64,000 nt of DNA from the NCBI GenBank assembly GCA_964247755.1, contig CAXTVX010000010.1:1-64000 (forward strand), read 5' to 3'. The stretch is from Lichenicola sp964247755. GTDB taxonomy: Bacteria; Pseudomonadota; Alphaproteobacteria; Acetobacterales; Acetobacteraceae. Of the stretch, positions 9,862-18,235 are shown in pieces. Within the stretch, counting starts at the first letter, position 1, and each line of letters starts with the position of its first letter. Made by a program: the position numbers and the translations under genes. Below the pieces are notes generated by a model. The model was not told the origin of the DNA. It saw only the letters and a list, made by a program, of their open reading frames with translations, and did not search any database.

Positions 9862-10704
9862 GTGGACGTCGTCGTCGCGCCGTTTCATGCCGGGATCCGG
9901 GACGAGCGCGTCGGCAGGGGGCCGGGCCGCCTGCTCGAGGCCGGCCTGATGGACGCGCTGCACGAGGGCGGCGCCGAGGCGAGGCTGGTCGGGATCGGCA
10001 CGGTCGACCAGGAAGAGGGCGAGATCGGGCGCAGCTTCGAGGTGATGCGGCGGGTGGCGGTCGCGGTGGCCGATGCGGTTCCCGCCGGCCGGTTCCCGCT
10101 GGTGCTCGCCGGCAACTGCAACGCCAGCGTCGGCACCCATGCCGGCCTTGGCGATCCCGGACTCGGCGTGGCGTGGTTCGACGCGCATCCGGACCTCAAC
10201 ACCCCGGACGAGGCGACCGGCGGCTATTTCGACGGCATGGGGGTCGCCATCCTAGCCGGCCAGTGCTGGCACCGGCTCGCGTCGAGCGTGCCGGGGTTCC
10301 GGCCGCTGGATCTCGACCGGCTGCTCTACTGCGGCCTGCGCGACTTCGAGCCGGGCCAGCGCGAGAAGGTGGAGCGCCACGCCATCCGTGCCGTGTACGG
10401 CGGAACCGGCCAGCCGGAGGCGGTCGCGGACGAGCTGGAGCGGGCCCTGGCCGGGATGCCCGGGCGCGTGCTGGTGCATCTCGACGTCGACTGCCTCGAT
10501 ACCGCGGTCGGACGGGCGAACGACTACGCGGCATCCGGCGGGCTGGACGCAGGAGCGCTCGGTGCCTGCCTGCACCGGCTGCGCAGGCACGTTCGGCCGG
10601 TCGGGATGACGGTCGCCTCGTTCGATCCGGAGCTTGGTGGCAGCGGCGCGATCGCTGCCGCGGTGATCGAGGCGGTGCGGATCGTCGTGGACGCCGCCGG
10701 GTAG
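9862..10704 (+). CDS. arginase/ureohydrolase-fold protein with altered metal site
   Basis: This protein of about 280 residues has the ureohydrolase layout: DAHPD (107-111) and DVDCLD (208-213) supply the usual manganese ligands, and a PELGG segment near the end matches the family's closing glutamate region. The first motif, normally GGDHS with a metal-binding histidine, reads GNCNAS (84-89), so one ligand is replaced. Arginase-like proteins with GNCN are known to me as an uncharacterised subgroup, so whether it hydrolyses arginine, agmatine or another guanidino compound is open. No ATG fits; GTG at 9862, 20 bases after the hpnN stop, is the best start and lacks a clear Shine-Dalgarno. It is probably cotranscribed with hpnN. 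Confidence 0.78.
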   Translation: MDVVVAPFHAGIRDERVGRGPGRLLEAGLMDALHEGGAEARLVGIGTVDQEEGEIGRSFEVMRRVAVAVADAVPAGRFPLVLAGNCNASVGTHAGLGDPGLGVAWFDAHPDLNTPDEATGGYFDGMGVAILAGQCWHRLASSVPGFRPLDLDRLLYCGLRDFEPGQREKVERHAIRAVYGGTGQPEAVADELERALAGMPGRVLVHLDVDCLDTAVGRANDYAASGGLDAGALGACLHRLRRHVRPVGMTVASFDPELGGSGAIAAAVIEAVRIVVDAAG

Positions 10705-10838
10705 GGCGGCGGCGCGTCCCTGGCCGTCGCACGCAGGTCCGGTCTGACCGCATGGTGTGGTGACGGCGCCGCCGGCGTGCGGCATGGTGCCGCCGCCCGC
10801 GATCCCGGTGGACGCAAGGCGCGCAGCCGATCGGGATC

Positions 10839-12002
10839 ATGGACCAGAACCCGCAACACGCGACCGAGCACCAGCATGCCCGCTTCGACGACGGGCTGGA
10901 GCTGGAATGCGGCGTGACGCTGAAGCCGCTGACCATGGCGTTCCGCACCTATGGCCGGCTCAGCGACCGCGCCGACAACGCGGTCCTGGTCTGCCACGCC
11001 CTGACCGGCGACCAGTACGTGGCCGAGGTCCATCCCGTCACCGGCAAGCCCGGCTGGTGGGACCGGCTGGTGGGACCGGGCCTGCCGATCGACACCGACC
11101 GGTTCTTCGTGGTGTGCATCAACGTGCTGGGCGGCTGCATGGGCTCCACCGGGCCCCGGTCCGCGCGCAGCGCGGAGGGCGGCGAGCCGTGGGGTACCGA
11201 GTTCCCGCCGGTCACGGTGCGCGACATGGTGCGCGCCCAGGCGCTTGTGGTGAGCCGCCTCGGGATCGACCGGCTGTTCGCGGTGGTGGGCGGCTCGATG
11301 GGCGGGATGCAGGTGCTGTCCTGGGCGGCGACCTTCCCCGAGCGGGTGTTCGCGGCGGTGCCGATCGCCACCGCCTCGTTCCATTCTGCACAGAACATCG
11401 CCTTCAACGAGGTCAGCCGGCAGGCGATCTTCGCCGACCCGGACTGGCATGGCGGGCGCTACTGGCAGGACGGGCTGGTGCCGGCGCGCGGCCTGGCGGT
11501 GGCGCGGATGATGGCGCACATCACCTACCTGTCGGAGGAGGCGCTGACGCGCAAGTTCGGCAGGCGGGTCAGGACCGACCCGGCGGTGCCGACCGGCAAC
11601 GGCGCCGGCATCGGCCTGTTCGGCGAGATGTTCGAGGTGGAAAGCTACCTGCGCCACCAGGGATCGAGCTTCGTGCGCCGGTTCGACGCCAACTCCTACC
11701 TGACCATCACCCGGGCGATGGACTATTTCGACGTGGCGGCGGACCACGGCGGCGACCTGGTGGCGGCGTTCGCCGGAACGCGGACCCGGTTCTGCGTGGT
11801 GTCGTTCTCCTCCGACTGGCTGTTCCCCACCGCGCAGAGCCGGGCGGTGGCACGCGCGCTGAACCGGGCGGCCGCCAACGTCAGCTTCGTCGAGATCGAG
11901 ACCGACAAGGGGCACGACGCGTTCCTGCTCGACGAGCCGGACTTCGACCGCACCCTGCGCGGCTTCCTGTCGGGATGCGCAGAGCACGCCGGTCTCGGCT
12001 GA
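10839..12002 (+). CDS. metX: homoserine O-acetyltransferase
   Basis: This 387-residue alpha/beta-hydrolase-fold enzyme transfers an acyl group from acetyl-CoA to homoserine, the first committed step of methionine synthesis (some MetX homologues use succinyl-CoA). Typical MetX segments are present: CHALTGDQY, NVLGGCMGSTGP, the nucleophile serine in VVGGSMGGMQ, an aspartate in SSDWLFP and the histidine in KGHDAFLL. Length matches the family. The 134 bases upstream were searched by eye for SAM-II-like or other SAM riboswitch motifs and none was convincing. metW follows after 8 bases. Confidence 0.95.
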   Translation: MDQNPQHATEHQHARFDDGLELECGVTLKPLTMAFRTYGRLSDRADNAVLVCHALTGDQYVAEVHPVTGKPGWWDRLVGPGLPIDTDRFFVVCINVLGGCMGSTGPRSARSAEGGEPWGTEFPPVTVRDMVRAQALVVSRLGIDRLFAVVGGSMGGMQVLSWAATFPERVFAAVPIATASFHSAQNIAFNEVSRQAIFADPDWHGGRYWQDGLVPARGLAVARMMAHITYLSEEALTRKFGRRVRTDPAVPTGNGAGIGLFGEMFEVESYLRHQGSSFVRRFDANSYLTITRAMDYFDVAADHGGDLVAAFAGTRTRFCVVSFSSDWLFPTAQSRAVARALNRAAANVSFVEIETDKGHDAFLLDEPDFDRTLRGFLSGCAEHAGLG

Positions 12003-12010
12003 GGGCAGGG

Positions 12011-12664
12011 ATGCGACTCGACCAGAAGCTGATCGCGGAGATGATCGAGCCGAACACGCGCGTGCTGGACATCGGCAGCGGCGACGGCTCGCTGATCGAG
12101 CACCTGTTCCGCACCCGCAACTGCGACGCGCGGGGGATCGAGCTCGACATGGGCGAGGTGACGCGGTCGGTGGCGCACGGCCTGCCGGTGATGCACGGCG
12201 ACGCCGACACCGACCTTGCGCACTATCCCGACGGCGCGTTCGACTACGTGGTGCTGTCTCGCACGCTGCAGGCGGTGGAGCGGCCGCAGGAGGTGCTGCG
12301 CCAGATGCTCCGGATCGGCAGGCACGCCGTGGTGTCGTTCCCGAACTTCGGCTACTGGCGCCTCCGGATGCAGCTTCTGCTGCGCGGCCGCATGCCGATG
12401 ACGGACGTGTGGGCGCGGCCCTGGTACGAGACCCCGAACATCCATCCCTGCACGGTGCGCGACTTCTTCGCCCTGTGCGCGGAGGAGGGCTACGCGATCC
12501 GCCGCTGGATGGCGGTGGATGACAAGGGCGACCGCGCGCCGTGGCGACGCTCGGCGCAGCTCGCCAACCTGTTCGGCGAGCAGGCGCTGTTCCTGCTGGA
12601 GCGCAGTTCTAGCTCCCGGACCGGGACCGGGCGGATGCCAGCGCGTCCGCCACCAGGCCGGTGA
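12011..12664 (+). CDS. metW: methionine biosynthesis protein MetW
   Basis: This 217-residue SAM-dependent methyltransferase-fold protein has DIGSGDGSL as its cofactor loop and the MetW segments SRTLQAVERP, SFPNFGYWRLR and TPNIHPCTVRDF. MetW partners MetX in many proteobacteria and is needed for its full activity or control. It lies 8 bases after metX, forming the metXW operon. The end is longer than usual: after the family-typical LFLLERS it continues 18 residues into low-complexity sequence, because the stop lies inside the convergent membrane-protein gene (56-base overlap). Confidence 0.93.
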   Translation: MRLDQKLIAEMIEPNTRVLDIGSGDGSLIEHLFRTRNCDARGIELDMGEVTRSVAHGLPVMHGDADTDLAHYPDGAFDYVVLSRTLQAVERPQEVLRQMLRIGRHAVVSFPNFGYWRLRMQLLLRGRMPMTDVWARPWYETPNIHPCTVRDFFALCAEEGYAIRRWMAVDDKGDRAPWRRSAQLANLFGEQALFLLERSSSSRTGTGRMPARPPPGR

Positions 12665-13094
12665 CCAAACCGAACAGCGCGTGCAGGCCGAGCCGCTGCG
12701 CGGCGGTGGCAATTCCTTCCTGCCGCGGTGTCGGCGTCAGGCGCAGCCGGGGGCCGAGCAGGCCCCAGAACAGCAGGTAGAACGCTCCCCCGAACAGCAG
12801 GCTTCCGCCCGGCCCGCGCAGCACCGGCAACGACCGCAGCGCCGGATAGGTGGCTCCCATCGCCGCCGACAGGGCGAGGTGGCCGCCGTGGTAGCGAAGC
12901 TGCTCGTCGAGTGCGGGCATCGACTCCTGGTGCTGGTAGGGCGAGCCCAGGGCGTTGGCGGTCTTGCGGCCGAGCCTGACGATGTCCGACGGCTTGGCCG
13001 TGCTCCGCTCGATGCCGAGCAGCAGGGCGGTCAGCACGGTGCCGGCTGCGAGGCCGCCCAGCGCACCCGGACCGGGTCGTCGCGTCCGCTTCAT
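12609..13094 (-). CDS. small membrane protein of unknown function (weakly YagU/DUF1440-like)
   Basis: This is a 161-residue protein with hydrophobic stretches near residues 11-27, 72-90, 97-118 and 134-150, separated by short polar loops, so an inner-membrane location is likely. The pattern of an N-terminal glycine-rich helix, a YQHQES loop and a closing helix with ALFGLVTG recalls YagU/DUF1440 proteins, but the match is by eye and weak. The ATG at 13092-13094 has GGAGGAG just upstream on the minus strand, a convincing ribosome site. It stands alone, divergent from the APC permease gene and overlapping the end of metW by 56 bases. Confidence 0.7.
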   Translation of the reverse strand: MKRTRRPGPGALGGLAAGTVLTALLLGIERSTAKPSDIVRLGRKTANALGSPYQHQESMPALDEQLRYHGGHLALSAAMGATYPALRSLPVLRGPGGSLLFGGAFYLLFWGLLGPRLRLTPTPRQEGIATAAQRLGLHALFGLVTGLVADALASARSRSGS

Positions 13095-13195
13095 GGCTCC
13101 TCCTCCGGCCTGGTCCGGCAGCCTGAACCGGGTCGCGGCCTGGCCGGTTGCCTCGTTGCGGGCGATAAATCCCGGAGTGGGAGGAAAGGCTGTTC

Positions 13196-14518
13196 ATGAG
13201 CGAGTCCGGTGCTGCCGACCGTGGCCTCGGCGCGACGCTGACGCTGCCGATGGCGTTCTGCGTGTCCCTGAAGCAGGTGATCGGCGGCGGCGTGGTGGTG
13301 CTGACCGGGACCGCGGTGGCGCTGACCGGAGCGGGCGCGGCACCGGCCTACCTGTTGGCCTGCGTCGTGGTGCTGCTGGTCAGCCTTCCCTACGCGGTGC
13401 TGGGGGCGGCGCGGCCGGTCTCGGGAAGCCTGTATCGCTGGCCGAGCCGGTTCATCGGACCTTCGGCCGGGTTCATCGCCTTCTGGATGGTGCTGAGCAC
13501 CCATGTCGGGCTCGCCGCCTATGCCGCCACCTTTGGCGACACGCTGCATGCGCTGCTGCCGGCGGTGTCCGCCAGGGCGGGCGGGGTGGCGGCGCTGGCG
13601 CTGGTGCTGGGGCTGAACCTGCTCGGCACCGCGGTGTCGGCGCGCGCCGGGATCGCGATCACGGCGGTGGTGGCGCTGTCGCTGGGCGCGCTGGCCGTGG
13701 CCGGGGCGCCGCACGTGGAGCCGGCGCGGCTCGGGCACCTGCTGCCGCATGGCTGGCACGGGCTGCTGGCGGCGGCGGCGCTGCTGACCTTCCCGATCAG
13801 CGGCGCGACGCTGGTGTCGGAGCTGTCCGGCGAGATGCGTCGGCCGGGACGCGACGTTCCGGTCGCCATCCTCGGCGCCACCGCCTGCGCCGCCCTGCTC
13901 TACGTGCTGGTGGCGCTGGTGGCGGCCGGAGTGCCCCCGGCAGGTCCGGGGGAGCGGTCGCTGGTCGAGGTGGCGGCCACCGTGATGCGGCCGGTGCCGC
14001 TGGCGCTGTTCGAGCTGGGCGCCGGGATCGTCAGCATGCTGGGGATCATGAACGCGCACATGCTGTGGGGCAGCCGGAGCATCCTGATGGCTGCCGCCGA
14101 CGGCTGGCTGCCGCAGCTGTTTGGCCGCACCAGCCGGCGCGGCGTGCCGGTGGGCCCGCTTCTCCTGCTCGGGCTGATCGGCGCGGTGCCGCTGCTGGCC
14201 GGGCTGGACGTGGCCAGCATCATCCGGGTGAGCGGGCTCGGCGCCAGCATCTCGGCGATCCTGTCCGTCGCCTGCGCGCCGCTCAACGCGCGCGCCGATC
14301 CCGTCGCCTACCGCGCATCGCCGCTGCCGGTGCCTCCAGGTGTGCTGCTGCTCGCAGCGGTGCTGGCGATCGCGTCGCAGGGAGTGACGATCGTGCTGCT
14401 GCTGCGCGACCTGCCGCTCCGGCTCCTGCTGCTGTGGGGGCTGTGGCTCGCGGCGGGTGGCGCGATCGTCGCCGGGCGTCGACGGCTGGTCCGGGTGGAG
14501 GAGGCGCCGGGCGGCTAG
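13196..14518 (+). CDS. APC-superfamily amino acid permease
   Basis: This 440-residue integral membrane protein has about twelve hydrophobic helices. The N-terminal segment SLKQVIGGGVVVLTG is the glycine-rich first helix of APC transporters; a second helix with PYAVLGAARPVSGSLYRW and the GEMRRPGRDVP loop fit the amino acid/polyamine/organocation family. The substrate is unknown. The start has GGGAGGAAAGG about seven bases upstream. The stop lies inside the first arm of a palindromic element shared with the convergent BLUF gene. Confidence 0.85.
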   Translation: MSESGAADRGLGATLTLPMAFCVSLKQVIGGGVVVLTGTAVALTGAGAAPAYLLACVVVLLVSLPYAVLGAARPVSGSLYRWPSRFIGPSAGFIAFWMVLSTHVGLAAYAATFGDTLHALLPAVSARAGGVAALALVLGLNLLGTAVSARAGIAITAVVALSLGALAVAGAPHVEPARLGHLLPHGWHGLLAAAALLTFPISGATLVSELSGEMRRPGRDVPVAILGATACAALLYVLVALVAAGVPPAGPGERSLVEVAATVMRPVPLALFELGAGIVSMLGIMNAHMLWGSRSILMAAADGWLPQLFGRTSRRGVPVGPLLLLGLIGAVPLLAGLDVASIIRVSGLGASISAILSVACAPLNARADPVAYRASPLPVPPGVLLLAAVLAIASQGVTIVLLLRDLPLRLLLLWGLWLAAGGAIVAGRRRLVRVEEAPGG

Positions 14519-14568
14519 AGCATGATCGCTTGATCATGCTCTGCTTCATCCTGGTAAAGCTGCTCTAG
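14515..14568. repeat. palindromic element spanning both convergent stop codons, probable bidirectional terminator
   Basis: A perfect 11-bp hairpin (AGAGCATGATC, loop GCTT, 14517-14542) sits inside a larger structure whose outer arms are CTAGAGCA (14515-14522) and TGCTCTAG (14561-14568). A smaller GCTT/AAGC arm lies at 14543-14560. The stop codons of the APC permease and the BLUF gene are both formed by the outer CTAG. Short intergenic palindromes starting AGAGCATGATC are, from memory, dispersed in many alphaproteobacteria. No second copy was found in this window. Confidence 0.75.
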
Positions 14569-15005
14569 ACCGCCTCCAGCCACTCGGTCTCGCGCACCAC
14601 CACCGAGCGCAGCAGGCCGAGCACGGTCTCGCCGCCGTCGGAGCGGGCGGCCAGCGTGTCGCTGAGGCCCGCCATCCCGCCGGCGCCGAGCGCACGGGTT
14701 CCGGTGAAGGCCATCGACCAGTCGGCAAAGTGCCGCTCGGCGATCGGGCCGGACTGCAGCACGATGATCTCGCCGTGCCGCTCGTCGCACTGGATGCGCT
14801 CGAACGCCGCCATCACCGCGTCCATCGGCCCTTCCAGCACCTGGGCGAAGCATCCGTCGCTGAACAGCAGCCCGCCCGTGACTTGGTCGCGGGCATTGTT
14901 CTCGCGCGACTTGGCCAGGATCCCGCCGATGTTCTCCGACACCACGTTGGACGTGCCGGGAATGCGGTTACGGCTGCAATAAACGACCTGGTACAGTTCG
15001 GACAT
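14565..15005 (-). CDS. BLUF-domain blue-light photoreceptor
   Basis: This 146-residue flavin-binding sensor has the BLUF domain at residues 3-100. The residues that make the photocycle are present: Y9 (VVYCSR), N37 (ENNARD), Q55 (FAQVLEG) and W96 (DWSMAF). The tail of about 45 residues resembles the helical cap of stand-alone BLUF proteins. ATG 15003-15005 has GAAGGAG upstream on the minus strand; the in-frame TTG at 15009-15011 is unlikely. It lies 12 bases downstream of a GGDEF-EAL gene on the same strand, so by analogy with BLUF-EAL proteins such as BlrP1 it probably lets blue light control c-di-GMP turnover by a separate partner. Confidence 0.93.
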   Translation of the reverse strand: MSELYQVVYCSRNRIPGTSNVVSENIGGILAKSRENNARDQVTGGLLFSDGCFAQVLEGPMDAVMAAFERIQCDERHGEIIVLQSGPIAERHFADWSMAFTGTRALGAGGMAGLSDTLAARSDGGETVLGLLRSVVVRETEWLEAV

Positions 15006-15017
15006 GATCAAACTCCT

Positions 15018-16787
15018 TCAGGAAAGAGGTATCGGTTCGCGACGGTTGTAGCCGGCGATCAGTTCGGCCACCTGCGCCACAGGCACCGGCCGGCTGAACA
15101 GGTAGCCCTGCACCGAGGTGCAGCCGCCGTCGCGTATCCGCTCCAGCTGGCTGGCGGTCTCGACGCCTTCGGCGATGGTGGCCATGCCAAGGCTGGCGCC
15201 CAGCGCCGTGATCGCCCGGATGACCGCGTTCTGGCCCACGTCGTCGTCACGGTCCTTCACGAACGACCGGTCGATCTTGATCTTGTCGAACGGGAAGCTG
15301 TGCAGCTGGCTCAGCGAGGAATAGCCGGTGCCGAAATCGTCCATCACCACCCGCGCGCCCATCCCGCGCAGCTGGTGCAGCGCCGCCAGCACCGGCTCGG
15401 CGTCGCGCAGCAGCACGCTTTCGGTGATCTCGATCTCCAGCCGTCGGCCCGGAAGCTTCGACACCGCGAGCGCACGGCTCACCGCCTCGACCAGCCTGCC
15501 GGTGTTCTCGAACTGGTACGGCGACACGTTGACCGCGATCGTGACCTCCTCGGACCACCGGGCCGCTTCCAGGCAGGCCTGGCTCAGCACCCACTCGCCA
15601 AGCGGCACGATCAGCCCGATCTCCTCGGCGAGCGGGATGAAGTCGGCGGGGGACACCATGCCGCGCTCGGGATGGCGCCAGCGCAGCAGCGCCTCGAAGC
15701 CGACGATGGCATGGTGCTCCAGGTCGATCTGCGGCTGGTAGTGCAGCTCGAACTGGCGCAGCGCCAGCGCCTTGCGCAGGTCGATCTCGATCAGGCGTCG
15801 GGCCGCGGCGCGCGCGTCCATCTCGGGCCTGAAGAAGCTGTGGGTGCTGCGGCCCATCGCCTTGGCATCGTAGAGCGCCAGGTCGGCGTTGCGCAGCAGC
15901 TCCTGGCAGGTGGCGCCATCCTCCGGGAAGACGGCGATGCCGAGGCTGGCGCCGATGTTCACCAGGTGCCCGTCAACCAGGTAGGGCCGCCCGACCACGT
16001 CGGTGATCCGGCGCGCGAGCTGGTCCAGCACCTCGCGTTCCGGTGCAGGCGACACCAGCAGGGCGAACTCGTCGCCACCGAGCCGTGCCAGGGCGTCGTG
16101 CTGGCGCAGCACCGAGCGCAGCCGCTTGGCGACCAGGCACAGCAGCCCGTCGCCGGCGGAATGGCCGAGCGTGTCGTTCACGCCCTTGAAGCGGTCCAGG
16201 TCCACCGCGAGCACCGCGAGCCGCGCCGGACCGGCCGCCGCCTGGCCCGTGGGCTGGTGCTCGGTACCGGCACCGACCATGGTCTCGATCCGGTCGTGGA
16301 ACAGGGCGCGGCTGAGCAGGCCGGTCAGGGGATCGCACCTCGCCTGCTCGATCGCTTCCGCTTCCGCGCTGCGCTGTGCGGTCACCTCGGTGAAGGAGGC
16401 CATCCAGTGCCGGTCGGGCAGCGGGGCCACGCGCAGCGCGAAGAAGCGTGCGCCGGACGCCGCAAGCGTCAGGTCCTGCGGCGCGCGCCTGTCCACCGCG
16501 CCCTGGCAGGCCTCGTGGATCTGCTGCACCAGCGTGCCGGACAGCAGCGCGCTCGCTTCCATCAGCATCAGCAGCGATCCCGCACCGTCAGCCACGTCGG
16601 GATCGATCTCCAGCATGGAACGCAGCCGGGCGTTGACGAACAGGATGTCGAGCGTCCTGTCGAAGGTCGCGACCCCTGCGTCCAGCCCATCCAGCGTGGC
16701 GCGCAGGTGCGCCAGCGGGGCGGGCACGCGTGTTCCGCCCGGGTCGGCCGGTCTGGTGTCGTCCGCAGGCTGGGAAGGGTAGGGCAA
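15018..16787 (-). CDS. PAS-GGDEF-EAL c-di-GMP enzyme
   Basis: This 589-residue cytoplasmic protein has a PAS-like sensor (about 25-135), a GGDEF cyclase domain (about 150-320) and an EAL phosphodiesterase domain (about 335-580). Both catalytic halves look intact: GGDEF at 237-241 with an RQHD inhibitory site at 228-231, exactly five residues upstream; EAL at 365-367, then NVSP, EITES, DDFGTGYSSL, KIDRSFV and EGVE. It could therefore both make and break c-di-GMP, with direction set by the sensor or a partner. No ATG fits; the TTG at 16785-16787 has GGAG nine bases upstream. It heads an operon with the BLUF gene. Confidence 0.93.
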   Translation of the reverse strand: MPYPSQPADDTRPADPGGTRVPAPLAHLRATLDGLDAGVATFDRTLDILFVNARLRSMLEIDPDVADGAGSLLMLMEASALLSGTLVQQIHEACQGAVDRRAPQDLTLAASGARFFALRVAPLPDRHWMASFTEVTAQRSAEAEAIEQARCDPLTGLLSRALFHDRIETMVGAGTEHQPTGQAAAGPARLAVLAVDLDRFKGVNDTLGHSAGDGLLCLVAKRLRSVLRQHDALARLGGDEFALLVSPAPEREVLDQLARRITDVVGRPYLVDGHLVNIGASLGIAVFPEDGATCQELLRNADLALYDAKAMGRSTHSFFRPEMDARAAARRLIEIDLRKALALRQFELHYQPQIDLEHHAIVGFEALLRWRHPERGMVSPADFIPLAEEIGLIVPLGEWVLSQACLEAARWSEEVTIAVNVSPYQFENTGRLVEAVSRALAVSKLPGRRLEIEITESVLLRDAEPVLAALHQLRGMGARVVMDDFGTGYSSLSQLHSFPFDKIKIDRSFVKDRDDDVGQNAVIRAITALGASLGMATIAEGVETASQLERIRDGGCTSVQGYLFSRPVPVAQVAELIAGYNRREPIPLS

Positions 16788-16966
16788 CGGCTGGCTCCGC
16801 TTCCGGGCCGGTCCGTCCTTGCCGGAGCCCGATCGTCTTCTGTCGGCAGGCAGACTAGGACGCGGATGGCTTACGGACGGTTAACGGCCGGCCGGTTCAT
16901 TGTCCGGACGCATCGAACCGGTCAAGATCGGCGCCGCGGGCACGACCGGAACCGCGGGAGGGTGCC

Positions 16967-17983
16967 ATGTTCGGATCGGTGGTTCTTGACGTCGCGATCG
17001 GGCTCAGCCTGCTGTTCCTGTTCGTCAGCCTGATCTGCTCGGCGATCCGCGAGGCGATCGAGGCCGTGCTCAACACCCGGGCGTCGGACCTCGAGCGCGG
17101 CATACGCGAGATGCTGGACGATCCCGGCGGCCAGGGCGCTGCCCGCGCGCTGTATTCGCACCCGATGGTGTTCGGGCTCTACGACGGCGCCTATGCGCCC
17201 GAGCGGCTGCAGCCGCACCGGAGCCTGCTGACCGGGAGCCGGTCGCTGCGCATGCCGATCCGGCAGCGCGGCAACCTGCCCGCCTACATCCCGGCCGGGA
17301 ACTTCGCCCGCGCCTTCCTGGACCTGGCGGTGCGCGGACCGATCGGCGGCGGCGGCCCGGCCTCAGGCGAGCCGGTCACCGTCCGGGCGCTGTCGGCCCA
17401 CGCGCAGGCGATGCCGGACAACCGGACCAGGCGGGCGCTGCTGAGCGCGCTGGACGGCGCGGAGGACGACCTCGGACGCGTCCAGTGGGCGGTCGAGCGG
17501 TGGTTCGACAGCTGCATGGAACGGGTGTCGGGCTGGTACAAGCGGCGGACCCAGGTGATCCTGTTCGGGATCGGGCTGGCGACGGCGGCGGTGATGAACG
17601 TGGACGCGTTCAGCGTCGGCAAGGCGCTGTTCGAGGACAAGGCGTTGCGCGACGGGGCGGTGGCGCAGGCAGTGTCGCTGGTGCCGGGACCGGGGAAGGG
17701 CGTGCCGGAACAGGCCGGGGAGGGCTTCGCCGCCCTGCGTGACGAGCTGGCGCAGATCCGGTTCCCGTGCGGCTGGGGCAGCCCGTCGCCGCAGCAGCTC
17801 CGCCGGCCCGGCACCGGCGGCAGGCCCGGCACGGTCGACGCCGGTGCCGTGCTGCAGATGCTGGTCGGCTGGAGCGTCACGGCGTTCGCGGTGACCCTGG
17901 GCGCGCCGTTCTGGTTCGACATGCTGAACCGGTTCACGATCGCCCGCTCGACGGTCAAGCCGGGCTTCGGGATCAGGCGCTGA
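16967..17983 (+). CDS. uncharacterised membrane protein
   Basis: This is a 338-residue protein with an N-terminal helix (about 5-27), a second near 193-212 and a third near 298-317; the middle third is soluble. Segments such as SLICSAIREAIE, a YSHPMVFGL stretch, PAYIPAGNFARAFLD and RVSGWYKRRTQ recur, as I recall, in a widespread family of unnamed bacterial membrane proteins, but no function is known to me. The ATG has GGGAGG six bases upstream. It is divergent from the GGDEF-EAL gene, sharing a 179-base intergenic region, and stands alone. Confidence 0.75.
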   Translation: MFGSVVLDVAIGLSLLFLFVSLICSAIREAIEAVLNTRASDLERGIREMLDDPGGQGAARALYSHPMVFGLYDGAYAPERLQPHRSLLTGSRSLRMPIRQRGNLPAYIPAGNFARAFLDLAVRGPIGGGGPASGEPVTVRALSAHAQAMPDNRTRRALLSALDGAEDDLGRVQWAVERWFDSCMERVSGWYKRRTQVILFGIGLATAAVMNVDAFSVGKALFEDKALRDGAVAQAVSLVPGPGKGVPEQAGEGFAALRDELAQIRFPCGWGSPSPQQLRRPGTGGRPGTVDAGAVLQMLVGWSVTAFAVTLGAPFWFDMLNRFTIARSTVKPGFGIRR

Positions 17984-18027
17984 GCTGCGGCCTGCGGGGC
18001 GCCCAATCGACGCCTGGACCGGCGTGG

Positions 18028-18150
18028 TCAGGCCGGCGGCGTGGTGCCCGTGCCGCGCCGACGCAGGCCGGACCACATGTGCGGACAAACGAGGGTGGCG
18101 AGACCGGCCAGGCCGATGCCGAGCAGAAAGGTCCTGATGATGCCGGACAC
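18028..18150 (-). CDS. 40-residue single-pass membrane protein
   Basis: This short gene is easily missed. GTG at 18148-18150 is preceded on the minus strand by GGGGGAGG with a six-base gap, one of the best ribosome sites in the window. The product starts MSGIIRTFLLGIGLAGL, has one hydrophobic helix (about residues 3-22), then CPHMWSGLRRR and a short polar tail, matching a positive-inside membrane anchor. No family is recognised. It lies between the 338-residue membrane protein and the 2OG-dioxygenase, in the same direction as the latter. Confidence 0.5.
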   Translation of the reverse strand: MSGIIRTFLLGIGLAGLATLVCPHMWSGLRRRGTGTTPPA

Positions 18151-18235
18151 GCGATGCCTCCCCCGGGTGCACGGCGTCAACCCGGGACGGCCTGCCCGGT
18201 TTCGCTTGGCCCCGGTGTTGATGGCGCCTGCCGGT

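Noticed and set aside
10705..10838. Possible SAM riboswitch upstream of metX
   Set aside because: Paired G+C-rich segments exist, but none of the SAM-II, SAM-V or SAH-type core motifs could be found by eye; a covariance-model search would settle it.
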